NCBI GenBank assembly: GCA_021371875.1
Contig: JAJFVH010000139.1
Location: 1-37,359 of the forward strand
Direction of reading: 5' to 3'
Source: Bacteroidales bacterium
GTDB lineage: Bacteria; Bacteroidota; Bacteroidia; Bacteroidales; Paludibacteraceae
Length of the DNA stretch: 37,359 nucleotides
Notes under the pieces: generated by a model
What the model was told of the DNA's origin: nothing
Seen by the model: the letters and a program-made list of their open reading frames with translations, nothing else
Database searches by the model: none
Made by a program: the position numbers and the translations under genes
Shown here: positions 18,295 through 27,342 of the stretch, piece by piece
Layout of the letters: the number at the start of each line of letters is the position of its first letter
How positions within the stretch are numbered: the stretch's first letter is position 1

Positions 18295-20619
18295 TTAGTA
18301 AAATATCATTTCTGAAGTTATTGGTTTAAATTGAGTTTCGTCTGATTTACGTAACTTTACACTTCCATCACTCCAACTTGAAGGCCAGAATCCATAATTG
18401 TTATTGGTAAATTCAATTTTCAGTTCATGAAACCCTTTTTCTAATGCAATAGAACTATCGTTACGAGAGTTTAATTTTACTTCCCCTTCATTGCATATTA
18501 TTAATTTCTCATCAATCCACACTTTTTCATAATTTGAAGATAAAAAGTAAACGCTGTTATCCGGTATATTTACATAACCTTGAGCTATGGCTGCATATTG
18601 ACTCGATAGAACCGGTTCGTATCCTTTAATTCCTGCAATGTCGCTTACTGATGTCACAACAGTGTCTTTCCAAATGGAAGTTTTGGGTATTTCACTCATA
18701 GAAAGAAAACTACCCAATGTATACCTCAGTTTCAATCCTTTTCTCAGATTAACCGGAGTTGTTGCTATATTTAAATTCTGATTATCAATTTTAATTGTGC
18801 GCGTTTTCGACATTTTTCCCGTGGGTAAAACGGAACGAATTTTCAACAAAGCACTTTTCCTGAAATGAAGTGGTTCGGTGTATTGCATGGAATTAATTGT
18901 AGGTTCGGAACCATCGAGCGTATAAATCATTTTTATCGGTCTGGAAGTTGTGAATTCCAATGTAACGGAATCGGTAAAAGCTATAAAATTGCACGAACCG
19001 TTTGGTTGTTCGGGTTGCGGAATATGATAATTAATATGATGTTCATCCAATCGCATTAAAGCATTGTTTAATCTCTGATAAAAATTCAGTATGTTTTTTT
19101 GTGACTTTGGAGTCCATGTCAATTCGGCTAAAGCTAAAATTCGCGGATACATTCGGTATTCGATAATATCAGGATTGAACATAAACTCCGTCCATACATT
19201 GCATTGTGCCCCTTTTATGTGTTTTTGTTTTTCTACTGGGATGGTAGTTGGAACCGGGTCGTAAATATATGTTTTTTCGAGCGTTACATATCCACCGATT
19301 GCCACAGGTTCAATTTTCGGATCACCCTGGTAATAATCGAGATACATCCCTTCGGTGCTTGGAGTCATTATTACATCGTGATCCATATTTGCCGCTTCAA
19401 TTCCACCTTTTTCGCCCCGCCATGACATCACGGTTGCAGAAGGAGCTAACCCGCCTTCCAAAATTTCATCCCAGCCAATCATCTTTTTCTGGTGTTGTGC
19501 TAAAATTTTTTGAACCCGCTGTACAAAATAGCTTTGCAATTCATGTTCATCTTTTAAGTCTTCATCTTTTATCCGTTGTTGGCACAACGGACAAACTTTC
19601 CATCTCTCTTTCGGACATTCGTCGCCACCGATATGAAAATATTGTCCTGGAAACAAAGATATTACTTCGCTAATTACATCTTCGATAAACTTGAACGTGT
19701 CTTCTTTTCCGGCACAGTAAACATCTTGTTCAATACCCATTATGTTTCTTACTTTATAATCTTTCGGAAAGCAAGCCAAATCGGGGTATGCACTGATTGC
19801 TCCCATCGAATGTCCGGGCATTTCAATTTCGGGAACAATGGTTATAAATCGTTCGGCTGCAAAGTTCACAATCTCTCTAATTTGATCCTGAGTATAAAAT
19901 CCTTCGTAAATTTGTCCATCAGGTTCAACACGTTTTGATCCGACTTCGGTGAGTTTTGGATATTTTTTTATTTCTATTCGCCAACCCTGATCGTCGGTTA
20001 AATGCCAGTGAAAAGTGTTGATTTTGAAAAGAGATAAGACATCCAACTGTTTTTTTATGCTTTCGACCGGCATAAAATGGCGGCAAACATCCAGCATTAC
20101 GCTCCGATATTCAAATCGGGGTTCATCGTTGATAATGATTTCAGGAACTGACCACTTAATATTCTTCACAACAGTTTTACTTTCAATTTCAGGAGGAAAT
20201 AATTGCATGAGCGTTTGCATTCCGTAAAAAAGTCCTTGAGCAGTTTTAGCTTTTACAGTTATAACTCTGTTTTTTACAGTCAATTTGTAACCTTCGTTGT
20301 TTTTAATTAAAGTTGTGTCGATAATTAATTGTATTGAATTGTTTTTTAAGTATTTCCTGGTAGTGTTAAATTTAATTCCAGTGGCTCTGTTTAACTTTGA
20401 GCTGAAAAAATCAGCTACCTTTTTCGATCCTGTGGTTGAATAACAAATAAATGTTTTGGATGAAAGAACAAATTCTCCTTTTTGTAAAACAATATTTTGC
20501 GGCTTTGGAATAATATCAATGGATCGATTAGGATCATTTGTGGAGAATGAACTTGAAAATGCTTTACCAAACGGGAGGGAAATGAATAATGTTAAAATAA
20601 AAATGGATGATTTTTTCAT
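18295..20619 (-). CDS. GH20 beta-N-acetylhexosaminidase
   Basis: Exported family 20 enzyme that removes terminal beta-GlcNAc or beta-GalNAc by substrate-assisted catalysis. From the chosen start it has a signal peptide (SSIFILTLFISLPFGKAFS), a GH20b domain (IDIIPKPQNIVLQKGEF, about 35-160), and the catalytic barrel. The barrel contains FHWHLTDDQGWRIEIKKYP, PEIEMPGHS and FHIGGDECPKERW, with the catalytic Asp-Glu pair D333-E334. A chitobiase-type C-terminal domain (MIYTLDGSEPTINSMQYTEP) and a PA14-like beta domain follow, giving 774 residues. The open frame reaches back to 20709, but a perfect -7 box at 20674-20681 would then lie inside the gene, so the ATG at 20619, which also opens the signal peptide, is preferred. 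It reads toward susC and stops 163 bases before it, so it may have its own transcript. It shows the locus handles HexNAc. Confidence 0.92.
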   Translation of the reverse strand: MKKSSIFILTLFISLPFGKAFSSSFSTNDPNRSIDIIPKPQNIVLQKGEFVLSSKTFICYSTTGSKKVADFFSSKLNRATGIKFNTTRKYLKNNSIQLIIDTTLIKNNEGYKLTVKNRVITVKAKTAQGLFYGMQTLMQLFPPEIESKTVVKNIKWSVPEIIINDEPRFEYRSVMLDVCRHFMPVESIKKQLDVLSLFKINTFHWHLTDDQGWRIEIKKYPKLTEVGSKRVEPDGQIYEGFYTQDQIREIVNFAAERFITIVPEIEMPGHSMGAISAYPDLACFPKDYKVRNIMGIEQDVYCAGKEDTFKFIEDVISEVISLFPGQYFHIGGDECPKERWKVCPLCQQRIKDEDLKDEHELQSYFVQRVQKILAQHQKKMIGWDEILEGGLAPSATVMSWRGEKGGIEAANMDHDVIMTPSTEGMYLDYYQGDPKIEPVAIGGYVTLEKTYIYDPVPTTIPVEKQKHIKGAQCNVWTEFMFNPDIIEYRMYPRILALAELTWTPKSQKNILNFYQRLNNALMRLDEHHINYHIPQPEQPNGSCNFIAFTDSVTLEFTTSRPIKMIYTLDGSEPTINSMQYTEPLHFRKSALLKIRSVLPTGKMSKTRTIKIDNQNLNIATTPVNLRKGLKLRYTLGSFLSMSEIPKTSIWKDTVVTSVSDIAGIKGYEPVLSSQYAAIAQGYVNIPDNSVYFLSSNYEKVWIDEKLIICNEGEVKLNSRNDSSIALEKGFHELKIEFTNNNYGFWPSSWSDGSVKLRKSDETQFKPITSEMIFY

Positions 20620-20673
20620 TTGTAAATATTTAGAAATTGAAAATTGGTACTTTGTTTTTTTAAGGTTACTTCG

Positions 20674-20681
20674 CAAAGATA
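20674..20681 (-). promoter_or_regulatory. -7 promoter box of the GH20 gene
   Basis: The minus strand reads TATCTTTG, a perfect TAnnTTTG match, 54 bases before the chosen GH20 start. This implies transcription from about 20670 and rules out the longer reading of the GH20 gene. No well-spaced -33 TTG is seen. Confidence 0.65.
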
Positions 20682-20799
20682 GGCAGTATCTCACATTTTT
20701 ATATAACAAAAACAGAGCAAACTATAACATAATAATTGCAATGAATAGCTCAATTTGTATTTAATTACATTTCAAGGCAGAAAATGAAATTTTTCACTA

Positions 20800-20828
20800 T
20801 TGTAATATAAAAATATGATTTAAATTTG
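20800..20828 (+). promoter_or_regulatory. promoter of the HTCS regulator gene
   Basis: A perfect -7 box TAAATTTG (20821-20828) is preceded by TTG at 20800-20802 with an 18-base spacer, matching the Bacteroidota -33/-7 layout. Predicted transcription starts near 20832, leaving an 18-base leader before the ATG at 20850. The promoter is divergent from that of GH20; about 120 AT-rich bases lie between the two. Confidence 0.7.
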
Positions 20829-20849
20829 CAGAACAAAACAAGTCTATAA

Positions 20850-23800
20850 ATGAAAAAATTCTCTTTTTTATTGTTGCTTATACTGTTTTCATTAAAGTCC
20901 GCATCACAGGAGTTTCGTCATTTCGATGTCATCGACGGTTTATCGAGTATTGAAGTTACATCCATTTGTGAAAACGAAAACTTTATGTGGATTGCAACAA
21001 CCGATGGTTTGAACCGGTTTGATGGCAGGAATTTTAAAATTTACAAACGGGAAAATGGGAAATCCAACAGTTTGACCGAGAATAACATTGAAACTTTGAT
21101 GTTCGATTCGAAAGGAATGTTATGGATAGGACTTAAGACAGGAAGCGTGGATATTTATAATCCTAAAACAGATAAATTCCTTCATTTACATGATTTAATC
21201 AACGGGAAATGCCCCTATCGAGTTATTTCCATTTTTGAAGATTCACAACAAAACATTTGGATAGGTAGTTGGGAAGAAGGGCTTTTCAAATTAACTCCGG
21301 ACAAAACGCATTCAGGTAAATATATTGTTACAGAATCCCTTTCGGGATATATCATTTCCAGTATTGTCGAAAAACCGAAAGGTTATATATGGATTGGAAC
21401 ATATTTCGGTTACTTTTTATACGATATAAATAAAAATCAATGGCTTAGTACAGAAAATAGTAGTATTGCTGTAACTCAGTTTTTAGATTATGGCGAAAAA
21501 AATTCGTTGTGGTGCTCAACATGGTCATCCGGACTGCTTAAAATTAAATGGGAAGGCATTAAACCAACCGGTGTAACAAGTGAAAACAAATATCAAGGGA
21601 AAGAATTTTTATCCACTTTTCGTTTAACTCAAGGAACCGAAAACAACTTATATGTTGGAACTTGGGGTGATGGATTGAAAATCGTAAATACCACAAAACA
21701 AGGAACTTCTGCTTTATCAAAAATAAATCTGGATGCTTCGTTGATTAATTATCTTTACAGGGACAAATATAACAATATTTGGATTGGAACGTTCGGAAAA
21801 GGGATTTACCGGTTTAATCCTGAAAAAAACGGAATCAGTAAATTCCCGCTTTCGGGCAAACTTCCTGCATCTGCCATGTCTCTTTCTTCAATCGGTAATA
21901 ATCAAATTATTGTCGGGACTCAGGGAAATGGAGTATATCAATGCAATCTTTTAACAAACAATTTAATCCCTAAATCGGATGGAATAAAAAATAATGATGT
22001 GTTTAGTAAATACATCCTTTCATCCTATACTAATCAGCATTATACATTAGTCGGTCACGACGGATTCGGATTCCTTTATGCATTTCGATCCGAAAAAAGC
22101 CCTTCCGATATCACTTTTCAAACTTTTAAAGCCGACAATCAACTTGAGAAAATTACTTCTTTTTTCGAAACGGAAGATGGACGTATCTGGGTCGGTTCAA
22201 AACAAAACGGATTGATTTCGGTTCGTCCGGATCGAAATTCAGGGAAAATGATGGATTATATCCATTACGATTCGTTCGGAAGAGACGAAATAACCGGCTT
22301 TGCGGAATTTGACAAGCAACATTTATGGATTTCGTCACATAATGGGTTATTTCTGTTTAATACCCAAACAAATAAAATTGAAACAAATGGCGAAATTATT
22401 TCGGGTGAAATTGTTTACAGTATTGCAAAAAGTAAAACTAACGACTGTCTTTGGATCGGAACTTCGACCGATTTACTGAAAATAGAAAAAACAGATTCGC
22501 TAAAAACGCAATCGGTTTTTCCTTCGGATATGTTACCGCATGGAGCAATCAAAGACTTGACAATCGATTCGAATGATAATGTATGGTTTTCGATAGGCGG
22601 ACGAATTTTTTGTTATCTGACTGCGGAAAAAAGGATCAGGGAAATCAATTCATCTATTTTCGGATATCACACAATTTTATCTTCGACCCGAATGATGATC
22701 GACAACCGTGAACATATCGTGTTTGGAGGTACCGATTATTTAATTGTTATCGATCCGCAAATAGCCCTGAACCGACCTAATAAAACCAAAATCTTACTCA
22801 CTGAGCTGCAAATCAATCATCACAAAGTAAAAGTAGGGGAAAAAATCAACCGAAAAGTTATTCTCAACCAGGAAACCGAATATACCACTTCACTTGAATT
22901 GTCGTATAAATCGAAATGGATTTCACTATCGTTTACCGAAACAGGCACCGACTATTATATTAATCGTTATCAATACCGGTTCAAAGAATTCGGCGACAAC
23001 TGGCAGCAACTGGATTTATCACGTCCGATTATGTTTTCGCAACTTGTACCCGGTAGCTATGTCCTCGAAATACGTGAATTCGATGGTGTAAATACCCAAA
23101 CAGTTTGTTGGTCAATGAAAATTATTGTGACTCCTCCCTGGTGGGAAACAGGCTGGTTTTATTTTAGTCTTGTAACTGCGATTTTAATTGTTGCCGGTTT
23201 AGGTTTGCTGTTTGTTTTTCAACGATTGAAGAAGCGGCAATCAAAACGTTTGGAGGAGATTGAGAATCAGAATAAACAAGAATTATTACAGGAGAAAGAG
23301 AGTTTCTTTGCCGGACTTTCGCACGATTTGCTTACCCCATTTTCATTAATCATTGCTCCCGCCAACGATTTACTTCGCGAAAGCAGTAAAGATGATCCAA
23401 ACAGGGAAAAGCTTGAAATCATTGCTAAAAACGCATCTTTCTTATCCGATATTTTGAATACAATCCTCGATTTTAAACGAGCTGAAATTTCCGACACAAA
23501 ACTCAATGAGAAAAAGATTGAAATCGTATCTTTTACCCGGTTAATCTTTCACTCTTTCAGTTATCTGGCAAAATCAAAAAATATAAACCTTCAATTTGAA
23601 TCCAATGTAAATGAATTGAATATTTTGATTGATCATATTAAAATTGAACGAGTTTTATACAACCTCATCAGCAATGCATTGAAATACACATCCGAAGGTG
23701 GAAGTGTAACAATATTCTTGGAATATGATGAGTCGGAAACCACATTAAAATATAATATTAAAGACAATGGTGCGGGTATTGAGCGTATGAATCAGTCCAA

Positions 23801-24812
23801 AGTTTTTGAGAAGTTTTATCGCGAACCAAAATATGAAAAGGACAAAACATCAAAAGGTTTTGGACTTGGATTATATGTTGTAAAACAATTTATCGGAATG
23901 CTTAACGGTGATATTTCGATTTCGTCGAGCGTTGGGATTGGAACGGAGATCAATATCGTTTTACCCGTAAATTTGATTAATAAACCCATTGAAAGCAATA
24001 ATGAAATCCATCATTTGAAAATTAGCAAAGAAGATGCTACAACGATTCTTGTTGTAGAAGACAATGATGAATTAAGAAAATATCTTAGCGAAAAACTGTC
24101 GGAACATTTTATTGTTATAGCAGCAAAAAACGGCACTGAAGCTTTTCAGATGTTGTCGGATTATTTGCCCGAAATTGTAATATCGGATGTAATGATGCCC
24201 GAGACCGATGGCTATACTCTTTGTCGAAAAATTAAAGAAAACAGCTTATATGCCGATATTTTTGTTATTTTACTTACCGCCAAATCATCGACCGACGACG
24301 AACTGCAAGGTTATAAATCGGGGGCTGACATATATATTAAAAAACCATTCGATTCCGATACTTTGATTAATCAAGTGATTAACATCACCCAAACACGTCA
24401 AAACCGAAGAACACAACTTCTGGGAAAACTTATTTCACCAGACCCGAATGATATAGATTTCGATCCGAAAGATCAATTTTTACAACAATCGATGAAAGTA
24501 ATCGAAGCCCATTTTATGGATGCAGAATTTAAAATCGATGAATTTGCCGAAGAAATGAATGTAAGCAAAACCGTTCTTCACCGAAAATTCCGTTCGCTGG
24601 TAGGGCAGACGCCTAATCAGTTTATTCGTACTGTTCGATTGAGAAAAGCAGTCAATTTGTTGCGAAACAGTGATTTGAATATATCTGAGATTGCTTATCT
24701 CACAGGATTTAATCAATCTCATTATTTCATAAAATGTTTCAGGGAAGTTTATTACGAGACTCCGAAGAATTTCAGACAACAAAAAAAGGATAATGAACAC
24801 AATGATATTTGA
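20850..24812 (+). CDS. hybrid two-component system (HTCS) sensor-regulator of the PUL
   Basis: One-protein two-component regulator spanning the inner membrane. After a signal peptide (1-19), about 640 residues of Reg_prop beta-propeller repeats are visible as recurring MWIATTDGLNRFDG-, LWIGLKTG- and IWIGTFGKGIYRF-type blades. A Y_Y_Y domain (YQYRFKEFGDNWQQLD) follows, then one membrane helix (about 768-790). The cytoplasmic part holds a histidine kinase with H-box AGLSHDLLTPFSLI (H825), N-box LISNALKYTSEGG, DNGAGIE and GFGLGLYVVKQF. A receiver domain (VVEDNDELRKYL, phospho-acceptor D1113 in VISDVMMPETDG) and a C-terminal AraC-type helix-turn-helix (about 1209-1315) complete it. All catalytic residues are intact, and 1320 residues is typical. 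HTCS proteins bind a breakdown product of their glycan in the periplasm and activate the adjacent PUL, here transcribed divergently. The inducing sugar is unknown. Confidence 0.95.
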   Translation: MKKFSFLLLLILFSLKSASQEFRHFDVIDGLSSIEVTSICENENFMWIATTDGLNRFDGRNFKIYKRENGKSNSLTENNIETLMFDSKGMLWIGLKTGSVDIYNPKTDKFLHLHDLINGKCPYRVISIFEDSQQNIWIGSWEEGLFKLTPDKTHSGKYIVTESLSGYIISSIVEKPKGYIWIGTYFGYFLYDINKNQWLSTENSSIAVTQFLDYGEKNSLWCSTWSSGLLKIKWEGIKPTGVTSENKYQGKEFLSTFRLTQGTENNLYVGTWGDGLKIVNTTKQGTSALSKINLDASLINYLYRDKYNNIWIGTFGKGIYRFNPEKNGISKFPLSGKLPASAMSLSSIGNNQIIVGTQGNGVYQCNLLTNNLIPKSDGIKNNDVFSKYILSSYTNQHYTLVGHDGFGFLYAFRSEKSPSDITFQTFKADNQLEKITSFFETEDGRIWVGSKQNGLISVRPDRNSGKMMDYIHYDSFGRDEITGFAEFDKQHLWISSHNGLFLFNTQTNKIETNGEIISGEIVYSIAKSKTNDCLWIGTSTDLLKIEKTDSLKTQSVFPSDMLPHGAIKDLTIDSNDNVWFSIGGRIFCYLTAEKRIREINSSIFGYHTILSSTRMMIDNREHIVFGGTDYLIVIDPQIALNRPNKTKILLTELQINHHKVKVGEKINRKVILNQETEYTTSLELSYKSKWISLSFTETGTDYYINRYQYRFKEFGDNWQQLDLSRPIMFSQLVPGSYVLEIREFDGVNTQTVCWSMKIIVTPPWWETGWFYFSLVTAILIVAGLGLLFVFQRLKKRQSKRLEEIENQNKQELLQEKESFFAGLSHDLLTPFSLIIAPANDLLRESSKDDPNREKLEIIAKNASFLSDILNTILDFKRAEISDTKLNEKKIEIVSFTRLIFHSFSYLAKSKNINLQFESNVNELNILIDHIKIERVLYNLISNALKYTSEGGSVTIFLEYDESETTLKYNIKDNGAGIERMNQSKVFEKFYREPKYEKDKTSKGFGLGLYVVKQFIGMLNGDISISSSVGIGTEINIVLPVNLINKPIESNNEIHHLKISKEDATTILVVEDNDELRKYLSEKLSEHFIVIAAKNGTEAFQMLSDYLPEIVISDVMMPETDGYTLCRKIKENSLYADIFVILLTAKSSTDDELQGYKSGADIYIKKPFDSDTLINQVINITQTRQNRRTQLLGKLISPDPNDIDFDPKDQFLQQSMKVIEAHFMDAEFKIDEFAEEMNVSKTVLHRKFRSLVGQTPNQFIRTVRLRKAVNLLRNSDLNISEIAYLTGFNQSHYFIKCFREVYYETPKNFRQQKKDNEHNDI

Positions 24813-24844
24813 GATTTCAAATCGTAAAAATACGGTAAAATAAA

Positions 24845-24881
24845 TACCCGACCCCGTAGCCATAAGCTACAAGGTCGGGTA
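24845..24881 (-). terminator. two-step hairpin terminator after ald
   Basis: A 9-bp stem (TACCCGACC at 24845-24853 with GGTCGGGTA at 24873-24881) encloses a 5-bp stem (GTAGC with GCTAC, loop CATAA). On the minus strand it is followed by a T-rich tail (TTTATTTT), fitting termination of ald. On the plus strand the tail is A-rich, so it would end the HTCS transcript less efficiently. Confidence 0.75.
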
Positions 24882-24910
24882 AATAAGAAATAAATTATCA
24901 GGATTTTGAA

Positions 24911-25993
24911 TTACAATCCGAATGTGTCGGCCACAGCTTGGCAAACAACACTGCCATTAACTATATTCAGCCCTTTACGCAAATCTTCATTTTCTTCGCA
25001 GGCTTTTTCCCAACCAAGGTTAGCCAGCTTCACTGCATAAGGCAGAGTGGCATTTGTCAAAGCCAGGGTGGAGGTAAACGGAACTGCACCCGGAATATTG
25101 GCCACACAATAATGTTGAATGCCTTCCACCTGATATACAGGTTCGGCATGAGTTGTAGGTCTCGATGTTTCGAAGCAGCCGCCCTGATCGATGGCTACAT
25201 CTACCAATACCGAACCGGGTTGCATAAGTTTCAGCATTTCTTTGGTAATTAAATGGGGCGCTTTTGCTCCCGGAATCAACACGGCGCCAATCACCAAATC
25301 GGTAAGCGGCAGCAATTGTTCAATATTGTATTGCGACGACATAACGGTGTTGACATTAGCAGGCATGATTTCGCTCAGGTAACGCAAGCGTGGGAGCGAA
25401 ATATCGGCGATAGTAACATTTGCACCTAATCCGGCTGCCATCAAGGCGGCTTGTGTTCCCACAATTCCACCGCCAAGCACGAGCACGTTGGCAGGTTTTA
25501 CACCCGGAACGCCGCCCAGCAGAATTCCTTTTCCGCCTTTGGGTTTTTCGAGATATTTGGCTCCTTCCTGAATCGACATACGTCCGGCTACTTCCGACAT
25601 AGGAATCAGTAAAGGCAAAGTGTTGTTCACTTCCACCGTTTCGTAAGCCAGACAAACGGAATCACTCTTGATCATGGCGTGTGTCAGTGTTTCGTTCGAT
25701 GCAAAGTGAAAGTAAGTAAAGAGTAGTTGATTCGGCCGGATAAATTCGTATTCCTGCGGTATAGGCTCTTTTACCTTCATAATCATGTCGGCAATATCGA
25801 ATATTTCTTTGGGAGTAGATAGTATTTGTGCACCCGCCTGGCGATATTGTTCGTTGCTAAAGCCGCTGTTTGTTCCGGCATTTGTTTCAACATAAACGGC
25901 ATGACCGTTTTTTACCATGGTTTGAACCCCTCCCGGGGTCAGGGCAACACGACTTTCGTTGTTTTTAATTTCTTTTGGAACTCCAATTTTCAT
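24911..25993 (-). CDS. ald: alanine dehydrogenase
   Basis: Cytosolic NAD-dependent enzyme that interconverts L-alanine with pyruvate, ammonia and NADH, used in alanine catabolism or in nitrogen and redox balance. The N-terminus MKIGVPKEIKNNESRVALTP is typical and carries R15. The substrate-site lysine is at K75 (IMKVKEPIP) and the catalytic histidine at H96 (FTYFHFA). The NAD-binding Rossmann loop is VLVLGGGIVGTQAA, followed by TIADIS as the acidic end of the next strand. IDQGGCFETSRPTTH and VANIPGAVPFTST complete the family signature. The 360-residue length is marginally below the usual 370. It is a single gene, convergent with the HTCS and unrelated to the PUL. A clear promoter box is not seen; TATTTTTA on the minus strand at 26075-26082 is the best, imperfect, candidate. 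Confidence 0.95.
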   Translation of the reverse strand: MKIGVPKEIKNNESRVALTPGGVQTMVKNGHAVYVETNAGTNSGFSNEQYRQAGAQILSTPKEIFDIADMIMKVKEPIPQEYEFIRPNQLLFTYFHFASNETLTHAMIKSDSVCLAYETVEVNNTLPLLIPMSEVAGRMSIQEGAKYLEKPKGGKGILLGGVPGVKPANVLVLGGGIVGTQAALMAAGLGANVTIADISLPRLRYLSEIMPANVNTVMSSQYNIEQLLPLTDLVIGAVLIPGAKAPHLITKEMLKLMQPGSVLVDVAIDQGGCFETSRPTTHAEPVYQVEGIQHYCVANIPGAVPFTSTLALTNATLPYAVKLANLGWEKACEENEDLRKGLNIVNGSVVCQAVADTFGL

Positions 25994-26305
25994 AAGTGTT
26001 GTAATTTTTAAGATTGAATGGTTTTCAATAACGGATTATCAGGATTGTTCTATTCCCGATGCCGGAAAACGACGTAAAAATACAGTATTAATTTTAATTT
26101 GGAATGAAAAAAACAAAAAAATGATTTGTCAGTGTTTATTTAATATAAAGCGTTAATTTCCAGTTGATATATTTACTTTCAAATTGATATTGTATATAAA
26201 AACAAGCTCGGCTTATTTGCAATAAACAGATGCGTTTTGAGGAATTTTTGTTTGATATATTTACAATATTCGGTTTGCTTGTTTCAGATTGTAAGTTTAC
26301 TGACT
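25994..26305. other. intergenic region upstream of ald
   Basis: These 312 AT-rich bases hold the leader of ald on the right of that gene and the trailer of the DUF4249 gene. A short hairpin AAGC-TCG-GCTT at 26204-26214, followed on the minus strand by TTTTT, could be a weak terminator of the DUF4249 transcript. No open frame with a credible protein is seen on either strand. Confidence 0.4.
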
Positions 26306-27325
26306 TTAGTAATAATATTCTCCGGTAAAGGTCTTCGGTATATCGATTTTAAATCTCGATGTATTGTAACTTCCCAAAATTCCTATTCCACCTTCGATGT
26401 TGCTGTAAATCTGTACCGGTTCTGAGAAAAAATCGATAACAGAACTTCCTGCATTACGGGTTTTTAAATACAAATAATAGGATTTTGAAATGCTTTGTAA
26501 TTCAAGAATCAGCTCGTTTTTTACAATTTCAACCGGTTCCAGGTCGCTTGTGCCGCCTGAAGGATTGTTATCATAAACGATTGAAATGAATGAAGAGTTG
26601 AGTTTTAAGCTGTAATTTTTTCCATCAAAGAGATCGTCGTTAAATTCATGATAAAGACGGTATGAGCTTTCGTCGAAAATACCTGCTTCGGTCGTATTTC
26701 CAAAAACCAAATCGTCGGAAGAGAAATAATAATTTCTCATATATTTACTACCATCGCTATATTCCTGATTCAGTTTAACTGCTATTTTATAGTAATTTTT
26801 TTGGTTTGGCGGATCGTTGAATTTGAGGCTTATTTTCATTTCCGTCATTTTTGAATATCCGATTGTATCCAAATAATTACCATAGCCATTTACTATGGGA
26901 TAAATATCGGAAACATGAATCATTGTGTCAACCGATACAATCGGGGTTGCCTGAACGATTTCACTTTCGGCATTTACTTCGGGAAATTTGTTGTTTTTAG
27001 CGGTGATTTTTATAATGTCTCCAGCTTTAGGGATGTAATTTCCGGCATAAAAGCCTTGCCCGGTACTTAAAAGCTGTTCGTATAAACTGCCATTTACCCA
27101 AAGATTTACAATTGCATCGTTCACGTTTTCGAAACTTGAATCATCTTTCAGAAAAAATTTACTTTCGGATACATGAACTTTTACAGCAGAATCGGGCGAT
27201 AATATGCTGTTAACAACCAGCAATGATGCCGTGTCGTCGCCACGAAATTCAATCTCGGTTTCGCACGAAGTTACAATTAAAGCAAATAAACTGAATATTA
27301 TTGTTTGTAAATAAATTGATTTCAT
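26306..27325 (-). CDS. DUF4249 lipoprotein, partner of the upstream TonB receptor
   Basis: Lipoprotein of the DUF4249 family, whose function is not established. The signal sequence ends LIVTSC, giving lipidated C21, followed by ETEIEFRGDDTASLLVVNSILSP, a pattern common to the family (a conserved start, then a beta-rich domain). The body contains NVNDAIVNLWVNG, FYAGNYIPKAGD, and a DTM-containing segment near the middle. The 339 residues are within family range. It lies 17 bases downstream of a TonB-dependent receptor, the usual arrangement for DUF4249 genes, and is probably co-transcribed. By analogy with SusD-type partners it may sit on the outer membrane as an accessory to the receptor, but this is inference. 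No enzymatic motif is visible. Confidence 0.8.
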   Translation of the reverse strand: MKSIYLQTIIFSLFALIVTSCETEIEFRGDDTASLLVVNSILSPDSAVKVHVSESKFFLKDDSSFENVNDAIVNLWVNGSLYEQLLSTGQGFYAGNYIPKAGDIIKITAKNNKFPEVNAESEIVQATPIVSVDTMIHVSDIYPIVNGYGNYLDTIGYSKMTEMKISLKFNDPPNQKNYYKIAVKLNQEYSDGSKYMRNYYFSSDDLVFGNTTEAGIFDESSYRLYHEFNDDLFDGKNYSLKLNSSFISIVYDNNPSGGTSDLEPVEIVKNELILELQSISKSYYLYLKTRNAGSSVIDFFSEPVQIYSNIEGGIGILGSYNTSRFKIDIPKTFTGEYYY

Positions 27326-27342
27326 ATACTTAGTCCGGTTTT

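Noticed and set aside
20620-20709. Longer GH20 start at 20709
   Set aside because: A perfect -7 promoter box lies inside the extension, and the signal peptide begins at the later ATG at 20619.
18207-20710. TATAACAAA present upstream of both susC (18207-18215) and GH20 (20702-20710) as a shared operator
   Set aside because: A nine-base AT-rich match between two windows of this size is likely by chance, and its distance from the two -7 boxes differs.
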